Assembly (NCBI RefSeq): GCF_001953865.1
Contig: NZ_MQUQ01000012.1
Coordinates: 477,116-541,115, forward strand
Source: Amycolatopsis coloradensis
GTDB taxonomy: Bacteria > Actinomycetota > Actinomycetes > Mycobacteriales > Pseudonocardiaceae
DNA length: 64,000 nucleotides
Direction of reading: 5' to 3'
Shown: piece after piece, positions 6,792 to 15,373 of the stretch
Numbering within the stretch: the first letter of the stretch is position 1
Layout of the letters: each line of letters starts with the position of its first letter
Notes under the pieces: model-generated
Seen by the model: the letters and a program-made list of their open reading frames with translations, nothing else
Told to the model about the DNA's origin: nothing
Database searches by the model: none
Position numbers and translations under genes: made by a program

Positions 6792-9749
6792 TTGTTCGGT
6801 CGCGGCGGAAGCCGAGGAAAACGTGATCGTGACCTGCAGCAAGGGGCCTGGAGCCAGCCCCAGCAGGTCCGCTCCGCGCAGCCCAAGAAGGCCGGCAAGG
6901 GAAGGCGGCTGCCCGGTGAGGCGGCGATACCTGCCTATACCCCGTCCATCGCGGCGCGAAGCATCGACGGGCACCTGTTACGTACCGGTTATGAGGTCTA
7001 CGCCTGGTACCGGCTCGCGCCGCAGCGCTGGTCGTTCCGGTCGGACTCGCAGCGCCGCGACCTGATCGCGGCCATCGCGGGCCAGTACGCGGAATTCCAG
7101 GGCCGCTGGCTGCACCTGCGCGTGACCAACCGGCCGTACCCGATCCGCATGTGGGCCGAGGCCCACGTGCACAACGCCGTCGGCCGTCCCCAGGACGTCC
7201 GAGGGGCGCTCTCCTTCGACGACTATCTCATCGGTGAGCAACAGCAGCTCATGGGCCGCTCGATGGCCGAGAAAGAGGTCTATCTCGGCATCCAGGTGCA
7301 GACCCGGCGGATGATCGACCGCGCGGTCGAGAGCGCCGCGCCGGTGCTGCGCAAGATCCTGCCGGAGGCCGTCGACGCCGAACTGGCCGCGCTCGACTCC
7401 GAGGTCGAGCACCTCGACCAGGTGATCGGCTCGGCCGGGCTCGAGGGCCGCCCGGTGCACGCCGAAGAGATGTCCTGGCTGATGCACCGCTCGTGCTCGC
7501 TGGGCCTGCCCGCGCCACGCAACATGCCCGCGGTGCCCGGCGCCGCCTGGGAGCCCGAAGACCTCGCCAGTTTCACCGACGCGGCGGACTTCCACGCCGA
7601 GCCGTACGCGCCGACGGTCACCGTGCGCGGCCGCACCGGGTCGAACGCCGGGGTCTCGCGGCATCTCGCCGTCCTCACCGTCGGCCAGATGCACGGTCTT
7701 CAGATCCCCGAGGTCGACGACCCGTGGATCCAGCACGCGGACCGGCTGCCCGCCGCGGTCGAGGTGTCCGCGCGGATCTACGTCCGGCGACCGGAAGAGG
7801 TCGCCGGTGAGCTGCAGCGCCAGATGAACAAGGTGCGTTCGCAGGTCAAGCACTACACCGACGAGCACGAACTGGAGCCGCCGCAGTCGCTGGCGCGCCA
7901 GGCGGGCCGGGTGCTGGAGATCGACGACGAGATGACGTCGGGCTTCACCGCGCTGGCCACCCGTGTGCGCTCCTGGTGGCGCCTGGCGGTCTCCGGGCCG
8001 ACAGAGCGTGACGCGCTGCGCCTCGCTCAGCAGCTTCTCGACCTCTACAAGCCGAAGATCGCCGTCGAGCACCCTGAGGCTCAGTACGCGCTGGCCCGGG
8101 AGTTCATCCCCGGCGAGCCGCTGGCCTCGGCGGCGTACATGCGCCGCGGTTCGGTCGTGTGGGCGTCCTCGTCGGTGCCGACGGCGACGGCCGAGGTGGG
8201 CGACCGCCGCGGCATCCTGCTCGGCGAGACGGTGACCGCGACCCGGCGCCCGGTGGCGTGGGATCCGTGGATGGCGCAGGAGATCCGCGACGGTTCGGGC
8301 CTGACCGCGATGGTCGCCGGTCTCGGTGGCGGCAAGTCGTTCCTCGGTGGCGGCATCGTCTACAAGACGCTCCGCGCGGGCGCGCACTGGACGATCCTCG
8401 ACCCGTCGGGACCGCTGTCGCGCCTGTGCGACCTGCCCGAACTGCGGCCGTACGCGCGGAACATCAACCTGCTCAACGCGCAGCCCGGCATCCTCAACCC
8501 GTACCGGGTGGTCGCCGAGCCGCAGATCGAGCATTTCATGGACGAGGACGACCCCGAGCGCTCCTGGCGGCGGGAGAAGGCCCTCGCGGGCGCGACCCGG
8601 CGACGGCTCGTACTCGACGTCCTCACCGGTGTCCTGCCGTACGAGGTCTCGCGGATGGCGCAGACCCGGATCGTGCTGCTGCGCGCCGTCCGCGCGGTCG
8701 GCGGCCGGTTCGAAGCCGACCCCGGCCAGGTCATCGACGCGCTGCGCCGCGACTCCAGCGAGCACCACGAGCACGCCGTCGTCGTCGCGGACTTCCTCGA
8801 CGAGATGCGCGAGCGGATGGCGCTGCTCATCCCGGAGACCGACGCGGACCCGTACGCCGAGACCCGCGACGACCGGATGACCGTGCTGACCATGGCGGGG
8901 CTGACCCTGCCCAAGGACGGCGTCCCGCGCGAGTACTGGACGGACGCGGAATCCCTCGGCGTCGAGATGCTGAACCTCGCCGCGTGGCTGACGCAGCGGT
9001 CGGTGTACGAGAAGCCGAAGGAACTGCGCAAGGGCGTCTGGATCGACGAGGCGTTCTTCCTCTCCGAGGTCCCGACCGGTCGCGTGCTGATGAACCGTTT
9101 CGCACGTGACTCGCGTAAGTGGAACGTCCGGGTGCTGCTGTCCTCGCAGATCCCCGCGGACTTCCTGAAGATCCAGGGTTTCGTGGCGCTGCTGGACTCG
9201 GTGTTCGTCGGCCGCCTCGACGACGACGACGCCCAGGCCGACGCGCTGCGCCTGCTCAAGGTCCCGGTCGGCGTCGGCTACGAACAGGTCGTCGCGGCGC
9301 TGGGCCGCCGTCCCGGCTCGTCACGCGATCTCCAGCGGGACGTCGAGCCGCGCCAGTTCATCTTCGGTGACGGTGCCGGTGGCGTGGAGCGGATCCGCGT
9401 CGACTTCTCCGGACCGCACCTGGAACACCTGCGCCGGGTCATGGACACCACGCCGGGTTCGCCCGACGCCAAGCCTTCCCGGCGGGGCAACGAACTCGCG
9501 GTCCCGGCGGAGAAGCAGTTCGTGGCGTCGCCGCCGGAGGAAGACGACTTCGAACTCGAGGAAGACCTCGAACTCGCGGCCGAACTCGAAGTCGGCCTCA
9601 CCGACGAGCAGATGCTCGGCGCGCCCGACCCGCTGGCCGCCGAGACGGGCGAAGTGCACGGCGCTGTCCAAAATGGACACATCACGAACGGGGAAAAGGG
9701 CGAGCACGCGCGCGCCGGCAAGGGTGGCACCGGCAGGGATGCCGCATGA
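6792..9749 (+). CDS. VirB4/TcpF-like secretion ATPase
   Basis: 985 residues from TTG 6792, preceded by ggaggt at 6781-6786. The N-terminal half is the VirB4-type membrane-associated domain. The C-terminal half is a P-loop ATPase with Walker A GLGGGKS (Lys515) and Walker B VWIDEAFF (Asp752-Glu753). A motif (LLSSQIPADFL) at about residue 782 matches the post-Walker-B segment of the family. The last 90 residues are strongly acidic and probably disordered. It would power assembly or substrate transfer at the inner face of the membrane. It overlaps the next gene by four bases (ATGA), so the two are translationally coupled. A VirD4/FtsK coupling protein is less likely given the VirB3-like gene before it and the VirB6-like gene after it. 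Confidence 0.8.
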   Translation: MFGRGGSRGKRDRDLQQGAWSQPQQVRSAQPKKAGKGRRLPGEAAIPAYTPSIAARSIDGHLLRTGYEVYAWYRLAPQRWSFRSDSQRRDLIAAIAGQYAEFQGRWLHLRVTNRPYPIRMWAEAHVHNAVGRPQDVRGALSFDDYLIGEQQQLMGRSMAEKEVYLGIQVQTRRMIDRAVESAAPVLRKILPEAVDAELAALDSEVEHLDQVIGSAGLEGRPVHAEEMSWLMHRSCSLGLPAPRNMPAVPGAAWEPEDLASFTDAADFHAEPYAPTVTVRGRTGSNAGVSRHLAVLTVGQMHGLQIPEVDDPWIQHADRLPAAVEVSARIYVRRPEEVAGELQRQMNKVRSQVKHYTDEHELEPPQSLARQAGRVLEIDDEMTSGFTALATRVRSWWRLAVSGPTERDALRLAQQLLDLYKPKIAVEHPEAQYALAREFIPGEPLASAAYMRRGSVVWASSSVPTATAEVGDRRGILLGETVTATRRPVAWDPWMAQEIRDGSGLTAMVAGLGGGKSFLGGGIVYKTLRAGAHWTILDPSGPLSRLCDLPELRPYARNINLLNAQPGILNPYRVVAEPQIEHFMDEDDPERSWRREKALAGATRRRLVLDVLTGVLPYEVSRMAQTRIVLLRAVRAVGGRFEADPGQVIDALRRDSSEHHEHAVVVADFLDEMRERMALLIPETDADPYAETRDDRMTVLTMAGLTLPKDGVPREYWTDAESLGVEMLNLAAWLTQRSVYEKPKELRKGVWIDEAFFLSEVPTGRVLMNRFARDSRKWNVRVLLSSQIPADFLKIQGFVALLDSVFVGRLDDDDAQADALRLLKVPVGVGYEQVVAALGRRPGSSRDLQRDVEPRQFIFGDGAGGVERIRVDFSGPHLEHLRRVMDTTPGSPDAKPSRRGNELAVPAEKQFVASPPEEDDFELEEDLELAAELEVGLTDEQMLGAPDPLAAETGEVHGAVQNGHITNGEKGEHARAGKGGTGRDAA

Positions 9750-11914
9750 ACACGGTGATCACGCTGGCGTGCGTGCTCGCGTTCGCCGCCGGCTGGCACG
9801 CGCTGCGCCGCCGTCTCAAAGAGGGGCCGCGACCGGGTAAAACCATGCCCAGCCGCCGCGCGACCATGTTCGTCGTCATGCTGATCCTCGGCTTGCAGGC
9901 GGTGGCGACCGCTCCGGCGGCGTCGGCCGCGGCCTGTGGCGAAGCGCCGAACCCGGAACGGCCCGGCGCGGGCATGGTCGGCGCCCTCGACCCGCCCGCG
10001 ACCGCTCGCGGTGAAGGCGGCAGCCCGTACAACGTCTACGGGTACGCGGGCCACGTCTGGGACACGTTCGAAACCGACTGCGGCCCGCTGGCCGGGATCA
10101 CCTCGCCCAACTCCACGATCGACACCTGGGCTGGCAACCAGCTCTTCAACATCGGCAAGAACCTCGTCGGCGCCACGAACTCGCTGCACTACACCGTGTT
10201 GCAGGGCAGCCTGCTCAGCCCGCTGTACAACGCCGTCAAGGCCGGGGCCGAGAAGGTCTACAACAACATCTACGCCCAGTTGTTCGGCCTGGCCGCGCTG
10301 ATCATGTCGATCATGCTGTTCCGCAACATCTGGCGGGGCGACCTCGCGGCGGTCAGCAAACGGGCGCTGTACGGGCTGGCCGCGGTCTGGCTGGCGGCGT
10401 CTTCGTTGGCACTGCTGCGTTTCCTCGATCCGATCGACAACGCGATCGTGCAGACCACGACCAACATCCAGGCAGGCTTCATCGACGAGCCCAAGACGCC
10501 GCCGCCGTCCCAGCCGCCGCCGCCCTCGGCGCAACCGTGCCAGGCGACGCCGGAGGCCGTGGCCGCCCGCCAGCCATGGGACCGCGTCCCGACCGAACTG
10601 CATTGCCGGGTCGTCTACGACAACTGGCTCCGTGGGGAGTTCGGCAGTCCGGACTCGCCGCAGGCACTGCAATACGGTCCGCCGCTGCTGGACGCCCGCG
10701 CCTTCACCTGGGGCCAGATCCAGCAGGGCGGCGACGCCGACACCGCGCTGGTGGATTCCAAGAAGGCCGCGTTCAAGGACATCTCGACCAAACTCGGTCC
10801 GGCGACCGGGTACTTCACCGGTGAGGACGGCAGCCGCGTCGGCGCCGGTTTCCTTTCCCTCGGCCAGGGAATCTTCTACTCGCTGTTCCAGTTGCTGGCC
10901 AAGGCCACGGTGCTGCTCGCGCAGGTGCTGATCAGGATCTTCGTCCTGACGGCTCCGCTGATCGGCCTGATCGCGCTACTCCAGCCGCAGATCATGCAGC
11001 GCATTCTCAAGGTCGTCGGCGCGGTCGCCTTCAACCTCATGGTGCTTTCCGTGCTGGCCGGCGTGCACACGCTCTTGCTCGAGGCGATCTTCACCGCCGG
11101 GAACTCGCTCTCCCTGCTGACGAAGATGGCGCTGGCGGCAATCATCACCGTGTTGCTGTTCATGATCGGCCGCCCCGTGCGGCGGCTGTGGCAGATGGTG
11201 GAGATGTCCGTCGGCATGGTCGGCGGCGCGGTGCCCTCGCCCCGCGGCGGGCTCTTCTCCCGCTTCCGCAAGAAGAACAACGAGCAGACCCCGCAGGACG
11301 CGTTCTGGCAGAACGTCCGCGACACCGACGACGTCGTCGACGGCGACCTCCGTGGTCCCGTCGGCGCGACCGTCGGCGGCGGGCGATTCCGGCCGGAGGC
11401 GACGATCTTCGCCAGTTCCCAGCGGCTCGACAACGGTTCCGGCGCGATCCGGCCCGCCGCGGCCTGGTCCGGAGCGCCCTGGCCGGGCGCGGTCGGCAGT
11501 GGTGGTGGCGGCATGCCCGCGCTGCCCGCCGGTGGTGGCGGAGGCGTTCCGGTGTTCGGCCAGTACAACCCGTCCGCGGGCATCCCCGGCGACTCGATGT
11601 TCACCTCGGGTGGGCGGAGCCCTGTCCAGATACCGAGCCGCCGCGTCGACACGTCGCCGGTCGCCGACCGGCGCTGGAGCGACGAACCGGAGCCGGTCGT
11701 GGTGCCGTCGCGGATGAACTCCGCCGGTGGCGGCTACGCCACTCCCGACCATTCGGGCGTCGTACCGGTGCAAGCAGGCCCGTCCACACCTCGTCCCCGC
11801 CGCGTCGATCCCGAAGTCGTCGCGGGCAAGCAGGTCTTCGTGGTGTACCGGCCTTCGCGCGGGCTCGAGGTCCGAGAGGACTTCCGGGACACCGACCACG
11901 CAGTGGGCCGGTGA
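9746..11914 (+). CDS. VirB6/TcpH-like polytopic channel protein
   Basis: 722 residues. After an N-terminal hydrophobic stretch there is a second, signal-like segment ending TAPAASA (about residue 61), an outside domain with cysteines (about 65-170), helices near 174-190 and 206-223, an outside loop with a proline-rich patch and two cysteines (about 250-370), then a cluster of helices at about 380-412, 422-445 and 461-478. The last 240 residues are a Gly/Pro-rich cytoplasmic tail. A multi-helix core with long tails directly after a VirB4 ATPase is the signature of VirB6/TrbL/TcpH channel subunits. Homology is inferred from architecture and order. Confidence 0.65.
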   Translation: MNTVITLACVLAFAAGWHALRRRLKEGPRPGKTMPSRRATMFVVMLILGLQAVATAPAASAAACGEAPNPERPGAGMVGALDPPATARGEGGSPYNVYGYAGHVWDTFETDCGPLAGITSPNSTIDTWAGNQLFNIGKNLVGATNSLHYTVLQGSLLSPLYNAVKAGAEKVYNNIYAQLFGLAALIMSIMLFRNIWRGDLAAVSKRALYGLAAVWLAASSLALLRFLDPIDNAIVQTTTNIQAGFIDEPKTPPPSQPPPPSAQPCQATPEAVAARQPWDRVPTELHCRVVYDNWLRGEFGSPDSPQALQYGPPLLDARAFTWGQIQQGGDADTALVDSKKAAFKDISTKLGPATGYFTGEDGSRVGAGFLSLGQGIFYSLFQLLAKATVLLAQVLIRIFVLTAPLIGLIALLQPQIMQRILKVVGAVAFNLMVLSVLAGVHTLLLEAIFTAGNSLSLLTKMALAAIITVLLFMIGRPVRRLWQMVEMSVGMVGGAVPSPRGGLFSRFRKKNNEQTPQDAFWQNVRDTDDVVDGDLRGPVGATVGGGRFRPEATIFASSQRLDNGSGAIRPAAAWSGAPWPGAVGSGGGGMPALPAGGGGGVPVFGQYNPSAGIPGDSMFTSGGRSPVQIPSRRVDTSPVADRRWSDEPEPVVVPSRMNSAGGGYATPDHSGVVPVQAGPSTPRPRRVDPEVVAGKQVFVVYRPSRGLEVREDFRDTDHAVGR

Positions 11915-11917
11915 CCC

Positions 11918-12514
11918 ATGCCGATCCGGACGAATCGCGGGCGTACCGCGGTCTATCGCAGGCTGTGGGGGTGGCCGCTGCGCTCACCCCGCCACCTCAT
12001 CGGCACGCTGGTGATCCTCGCGGTGGCGCTCACCGCGGTGGGCATCCTGCTGCCCAAGGCCATCGGAAAACCGGGGCAGACGGCCGCCGGGCCGGGTTCT
12101 TCGGCGACCAGCACCTCACGGCCGGGCGTCGCGGCGCCGGTGACCGTGACGTCGACGCTGCCGCCGAGGCTGACCACCCAGCCGCCGCCGTCGTCCGCAC
12201 CACCTGACCAGAGCGGTGTCCGGGTCGCCAAGGAGTGGGTGACGGCATGGGCGAACCATCCCGACGGTACGACGACCGAGCAGTGGCTGAACGGCTTACG
12301 GCCGTACACCACCGAGGAATACCTGGCCGGGGAAATGACGACGGTGGATCCCGCGAACATCACCGCCACGAAGGTGACCGGGGAGCCGCAGGTCGTGTCG
12401 TCCCTCACCGGATCGATGGAGGTGGATGTCCCGACGGACGGGCCCAGGGTCCGGGTCACCGTCGCCAAGCTGAACTTCGGGTGGCGGGTCACCAAGTTCA
12501 CGCAAGCGGGCTGA
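11918..12514 (+). CDS. VirB8/TcpC-like bitopic protein
   Basis: 198 residues: a basic cytoplasmic N-terminus, one helix (LIGTLVILAVALTAVGILL, about residues 27-45), a Ser/Thr/Pro-rich linker, then a compact outside domain of about 100 residues. That domain (AKEWVTAWANHPDGTTTEQW, then a strand-rich end VRVTVAKLNFGWRVTKF) has the NTF2-like look of VirB8 and TcpC. VirB8-type proteins are assembly hubs of type IV systems. The gene starts four bases after the channel gene, with weak independent ribosome binding, so coupling is likely. Confidence 0.65.
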   Translation: MPIRTNRGRTAVYRRLWGWPLRSPRHLIGTLVILAVALTAVGILLPKAIGKPGQTAAGPGSSATSTSRPGVAAPVTVTSTLPPRLTTQPPPSSAPPDQSGVRVAKEWVTAWANHPDGTTTEQWLNGLRPYTTEEYLAGEMTTVDPANITATKVTGEPQVVSSLTGSMEVDVPTDGPRVRVTVAKLNFGWRVTKFTQAG

Positions 12515-12518
12515 TCCG

Positions 12519-13517
12519 ATGAAGATCGGGATCATCGTCGGCGTGCTGATAGCCGCGGTCTTCGCCGCGGTGGTCACCACGAACACGGTCACCGAGGTGG
12601 TGACCGAGCATATGGAGGCGCAGGCGGGCGGCGTCGTCAAGACCTCCTGTGACGCGTCGATCGGGCCGACCCTGCCCGGGCAGGCCGATCACGGTTCTTC
12701 GGACATCGACAAACTCGACGAGGAACAGCGGGGGATCGTCGCGCTGATCATCTCGATCGGCAAGCAGCGGACCCTGTCGCCGCGCGCGTGGCAGGTGGCG
12801 ATCCAGGCCGGGATGACCGAGTCCAAGCTGCGGAACCTGACCTACGGCGATCGCGACTCGCTCGGCATCTTCCAGATGCGGCCCTCGATGGGCTGGGGCA
12901 CCGTCGCGCAGGTCACCGACCCGCCGTATCAGGTCAACAAGTTCTTCGACGTGCTGCTCGCGGTGCCGGACTGGGAGAACATGCGTCCCGGTGACGCGGC
13001 CCAGCGGGTGGAACGGTCCGGTTTCCCCGACCGCTACCACAACTGGGAGCCGATGGCGGCGCTCCTCGTGCAGAACGAGGGCCAGATCGTCGACGTCGTC
13101 GGCTGTGGGACGAGCGTGGGCAGCGTGGTGCCGCCGAGCCAGGCCGCGGCACAGGCCATCAAGTTCGCCCTCGGCGAGCAGGGCAAGCCGTACATCTGGG
13201 GCGCCACCGGGCCGAATTCCTACGACTGCTCCGGGCTGATGCTGCGGGCATACGAGTCGGCCGGGATCATCATCCCGCGGGTTTCGCGGGACCAGTACAA
13301 GGGCGGCGCGATGCTGCCGGTCCGCCAGGCGCAGCCGGGTGACCTGCTGTTCCTCGCCACCGTCCCGTCGAACCCGGCGACCATCCACCACGTGATGATG
13401 TACCTGGGTGACGGCAAGATCGTCGAGGCGCAGCAGACCGGGGTCCCGGTGCACATCCGCGACTTCTCCTTCGACGAGGCCGAAGTGGTCGCGCAGGCGG
13501 TCCGTCCTGGCGTTTAG
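12519..13517 (+). CDS. Bifunctional cell-wall hydrolase: lysozyme-like plus NlpC/P60 domain
   Basis: 332 residues with an N-terminal membrane anchor (residues 2-22). Residues about 65-190 form a lysozyme-like domain (AGMTESKLRNL, then YGDRDSLGIFQMRPSMGWG), with Glu in TES as the likely acid. Residues 205-332 are an NlpC/P60 endopeptidase with the catalytic Cys in YDCSGL (Cys237) and the His in HHVMMYLG (His291). A two-domain hydrolase of this kind is the VirB1/TcpG component that opens peptidoglycan for the secretion channel. It starts four bases after the VirB8-like gene. Confidence 0.88.
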   Translation: MKIGIIVGVLIAAVFAAVVTTNTVTEVVTEHMEAQAGGVVKTSCDASIGPTLPGQADHGSSDIDKLDEEQRGIVALIISIGKQRTLSPRAWQVAIQAGMTESKLRNLTYGDRDSLGIFQMRPSMGWGTVAQVTDPPYQVNKFFDVLLAVPDWENMRPGDAAQRVERSGFPDRYHNWEPMAALLVQNEGQIVDVVGCGTSVGSVVPPSQAAAQAIKFALGEQGKPYIWGATGPNSYDCSGLMLRAYESAGIIIPRVSRDQYKGGAMLPVRQAQPGDLLFLATVPSNPATIHHVMMYLGDGKIVEAQQTGVPVHIRDFSFDEAEVVAQAVRPGV

Positions 13518-13619
13518 CATGGTGAAAGCGTGGTTTCGCGACCGCGGGACCATCGGATTCACCCGAAGTGGCGGCCTGTCCACCGGCAAGCGGCCGCACA
13601 CTGGCAGAGGATGAAGCAC

Positions 13620-14801
13620 GTGGCACGGAAATTCGGAAGGCGAGGCAAGCCCGCGGCGGCGCACGGCCCGGAGGTCGATCCCCGCGATCTTTTCGGTACT
13701 CCGCAGCCCGCGCGGCAGGCCGCGAGGCCGGCGTCGAGCACGCCGCTGGCCGACCAGCTGAACCAGGGCTGGCCGGGCGTCGACCCCGGTTACGTGGTGT
13801 TGCCGCGTTCGCTGGCCGAAGGGATGTCGCTGCCCTGGCAGCAGCAGATGGCCGCCCTGCTGGCCCAGTTCCACCACGAGAACGCCCATCTGGCCTGGCC
13901 GATCTACCGCGTCGTCCCTTCGCGGTACGAAAAGCTCGTTGATCTTGACGAGGAGCAGCTGGCGGAGGCAGGCTACCTGGTCGAGATGGACACCGAAGGC
14001 GAGATGATCTACCGCGAGCGCAGCGGCCGGAAGATCGATGACCCGGCGAACACCACGGTGCTCGTGTCCTGCCTCGACCCGATCCCGAAGCCAGTGCAGC
14101 GTCAAGCGCCTCCGCCGCCTTCGCAGGCCGCGCCGCCCGTGACCGGGCAGCCGCCGCGAGCCCCGGCGCCGATGAACATCGGACCGGCCCCGGTGTGGCG
14201 CACGGTCACCCCGCCCGCCGGTCCGCCCGCGTCGCCGGTGCCGGGTGGGACCTCGCCACCTGCCCCTCCTCAGGCAGGCCCGCCCGCCGCTGCCCCGGTC
14301 GCGCCTCCGCCGGTGCGGCCTCAGCCGGTTCAAGCTCCTCCCGCGCAGGCTCCGGCCGCGCAGACTCCGACCGCGCAGACGCCGCCTCCGGCGCAGGCTC
14401 CGGCGGCGCAGGCTCCGGCGCAGACGCCGCCTCCGGCGGTCAGCGCGCCTCCGGCCACGCCGGAAACGCAGTCCGCCGTGCCGTCCCAGGCCGAACCGCA
14501 GCCCCAGGCCGAACCGCAGCCGGATCCGCCGCAGGCCGCGAGCCCGCCGATGCCGGTCACCCCACCGGCGACCCCGCCGCCAGGACCCTTGCCGCAGCCG
14601 GTGTCACCCGGTTCACCACCGCAGGGCATCCCCGTCACGCCGGAGCTTGCCACCCCGCCGCGCGGCATCCCGGTGCACCGCGGGTGGTTCGACGAAATGG
14701 GCGAAAACGTGCCCGAAAGCTCAAAACTGGATCCGCCCGAGAACGCCGAGTTCGGCCCGACCGGCGATCCCACGGAGATCCCCTATCGCTACCGCAAGTG
14801 A
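13620..14801 (+). CDS. Proline/alanine-rich cytoplasmic protein of the T4SS-like operon
   Basis: 393 residues from GTG 13620, which has agagg nine bases upstream; ATG 13611 or an upstream ATG in the same frame are alternatives. The basic N-terminus is followed by a folded segment (about residues 35-150: SLPWQQQMAALLAQFHHENA, WPIYRVVPSRYEKLVDLDEEQL). About 200 residues of Pro/Ala/Gln-rich low complexity follow. A conserved-looking C-terminal tail contains RGIPVHRGWFDEMGENVP and ends PTEIPYRYRK. There is no signal peptide. I do not recognise a family. Its position after the hydrolase suggests a substrate, chaperone or regulator of the apparatus. The low-complexity codons make long false frames on both strands. 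Confidence 0.65.
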   Translation: MARKFGRRGKPAAAHGPEVDPRDLFGTPQPARQAARPASSTPLADQLNQGWPGVDPGYVVLPRSLAEGMSLPWQQQMAALLAQFHHENAHLAWPIYRVVPSRYEKLVDLDEEQLAEAGYLVEMDTEGEMIYRERSGRKIDDPANTTVLVSCLDPIPKPVQRQAPPPPSQAAPPVTGQPPRAPAPMNIGPAPVWRTVTPPAGPPASPVPGGTSPPAPPQAGPPAAAPVAPPPVRPQPVQAPPAQAPAAQTPTAQTPPPAQAPAAQAPAQTPPPAVSAPPATPETQSAVPSQAEPQPQAEPQPDPPQAASPPMPVTPPATPPPGPLPQPVSPGSPPQGIPVTPELATPPRGIPVHRGWFDEMGENVPESSKLDPPENAEFGPTGDPTEIPYRYRK

Positions 14802-14835
14802 TGACAGGACGTCCGGGTGATGTCACGCTAGACCT

Positions 14836-15033
14836 ATGTCGAGCGACCCGAACCCGGATCAGGGCTGGTACTTCAACACCAAGACGAATCAGGTCGAGCA
14901 CCTGGAACGCGGCCGGAGCGTCGACCTCCTCGGCCCGTACCCGGACGAGGCGACGGCCCGGCGCGCACTGGACATCGCCAAGGAACGCACCCGTCAGGCC
15001 GACGCCGAGGACGCCAAGTGGAACGGTGACTGA
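14836..15033 (+). CDS. Small SPOR-like protein
   Basis: 65 residues: GWYFNTKTNQVEHLERGRS, then DLLGPYPDEATARRALDIAKERT. This is the beta-strand/helix pattern seen in small actinobacterial proteins annotated as SPOR-domain proteins, in which the phrase GPYPDEATARRAL reports on sequence passing through a SPOR-like fold. No membrane segment is present. It lies 34 bases after the proline-rich gene, so it is probably the last gene of the operon. The role is unknown. Confidence 0.75.
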   Translation: MSSDPNPDQGWYFNTKTNQVEHLERGRSVDLLGPYPDEATARRALDIAKERTRQADAEDAKWNGD

Positions 15034-15083
15034 GGCCCGCCACCCCACTGACCCTCCCGGCACCGGCGCCCTTGTCGTCTGAA

Positions 15084-15138
15084 GTACATGAAGGCCCCCT
15101 TCCTTGCGCCTAGGTACATGAAGGGGTCCTTTATGTAC
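15084..15138. repeat. Palindrome family B, copy 2 (composite)
   Basis: A family B arm (15084-15110, gtacatgaaggcccccttcc) is followed by a shorter imperfect palindrome (15114-15138, gtacatgaagg and a near-complementary ccttta-type arm). It lies about 50 bases after the end of the secretion-like operon and probably terminates it. Confidence 0.6.
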
Positions 15139-15281
15139 TGGGGAAGGGGTCCGTGAGGGATCCAGGACATCGGCAGTCTTCTCGCGTGGGTCCGTACACG
15201 CGCTTCGCATGCTCGGCCTTCGCGGAGCGTCCGCCTACGCCCTGCGCTCTACCCCTATACCTCGCTGACCTGCGGAAAGGA

Positions 15282-15346
15282 AGCAAGGGACCTTTGCTAT
15301 CGCTTACGTAGGCATGCTAAGCAAGCGATAGCAAAGGTCCCTTGCT
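15282..15346. repeat. Palindrome family C, full copy between convergent genes
   Basis: Perfect 24-base arms (15282-15305 and 15323-15346) with a 17-base loop. The core is caagggacctttgctatcgc. It lies between the T4SS-like operon and the CooC-like gene, which read towards each other, and probably terminates both. Confidence 0.75.
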
Positions 15347-15373
15347 GCTGTTCACTTCACCCAACGCAGAAAC

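Noticed and set aside
13530..13619. Earlier ATG at 13530 as start of the proline-rich gene
   Set aside because: The first 30 residues would be unusually basic and lack a ribosome binding site, while GTG 13620 has agagg at a proper distance.
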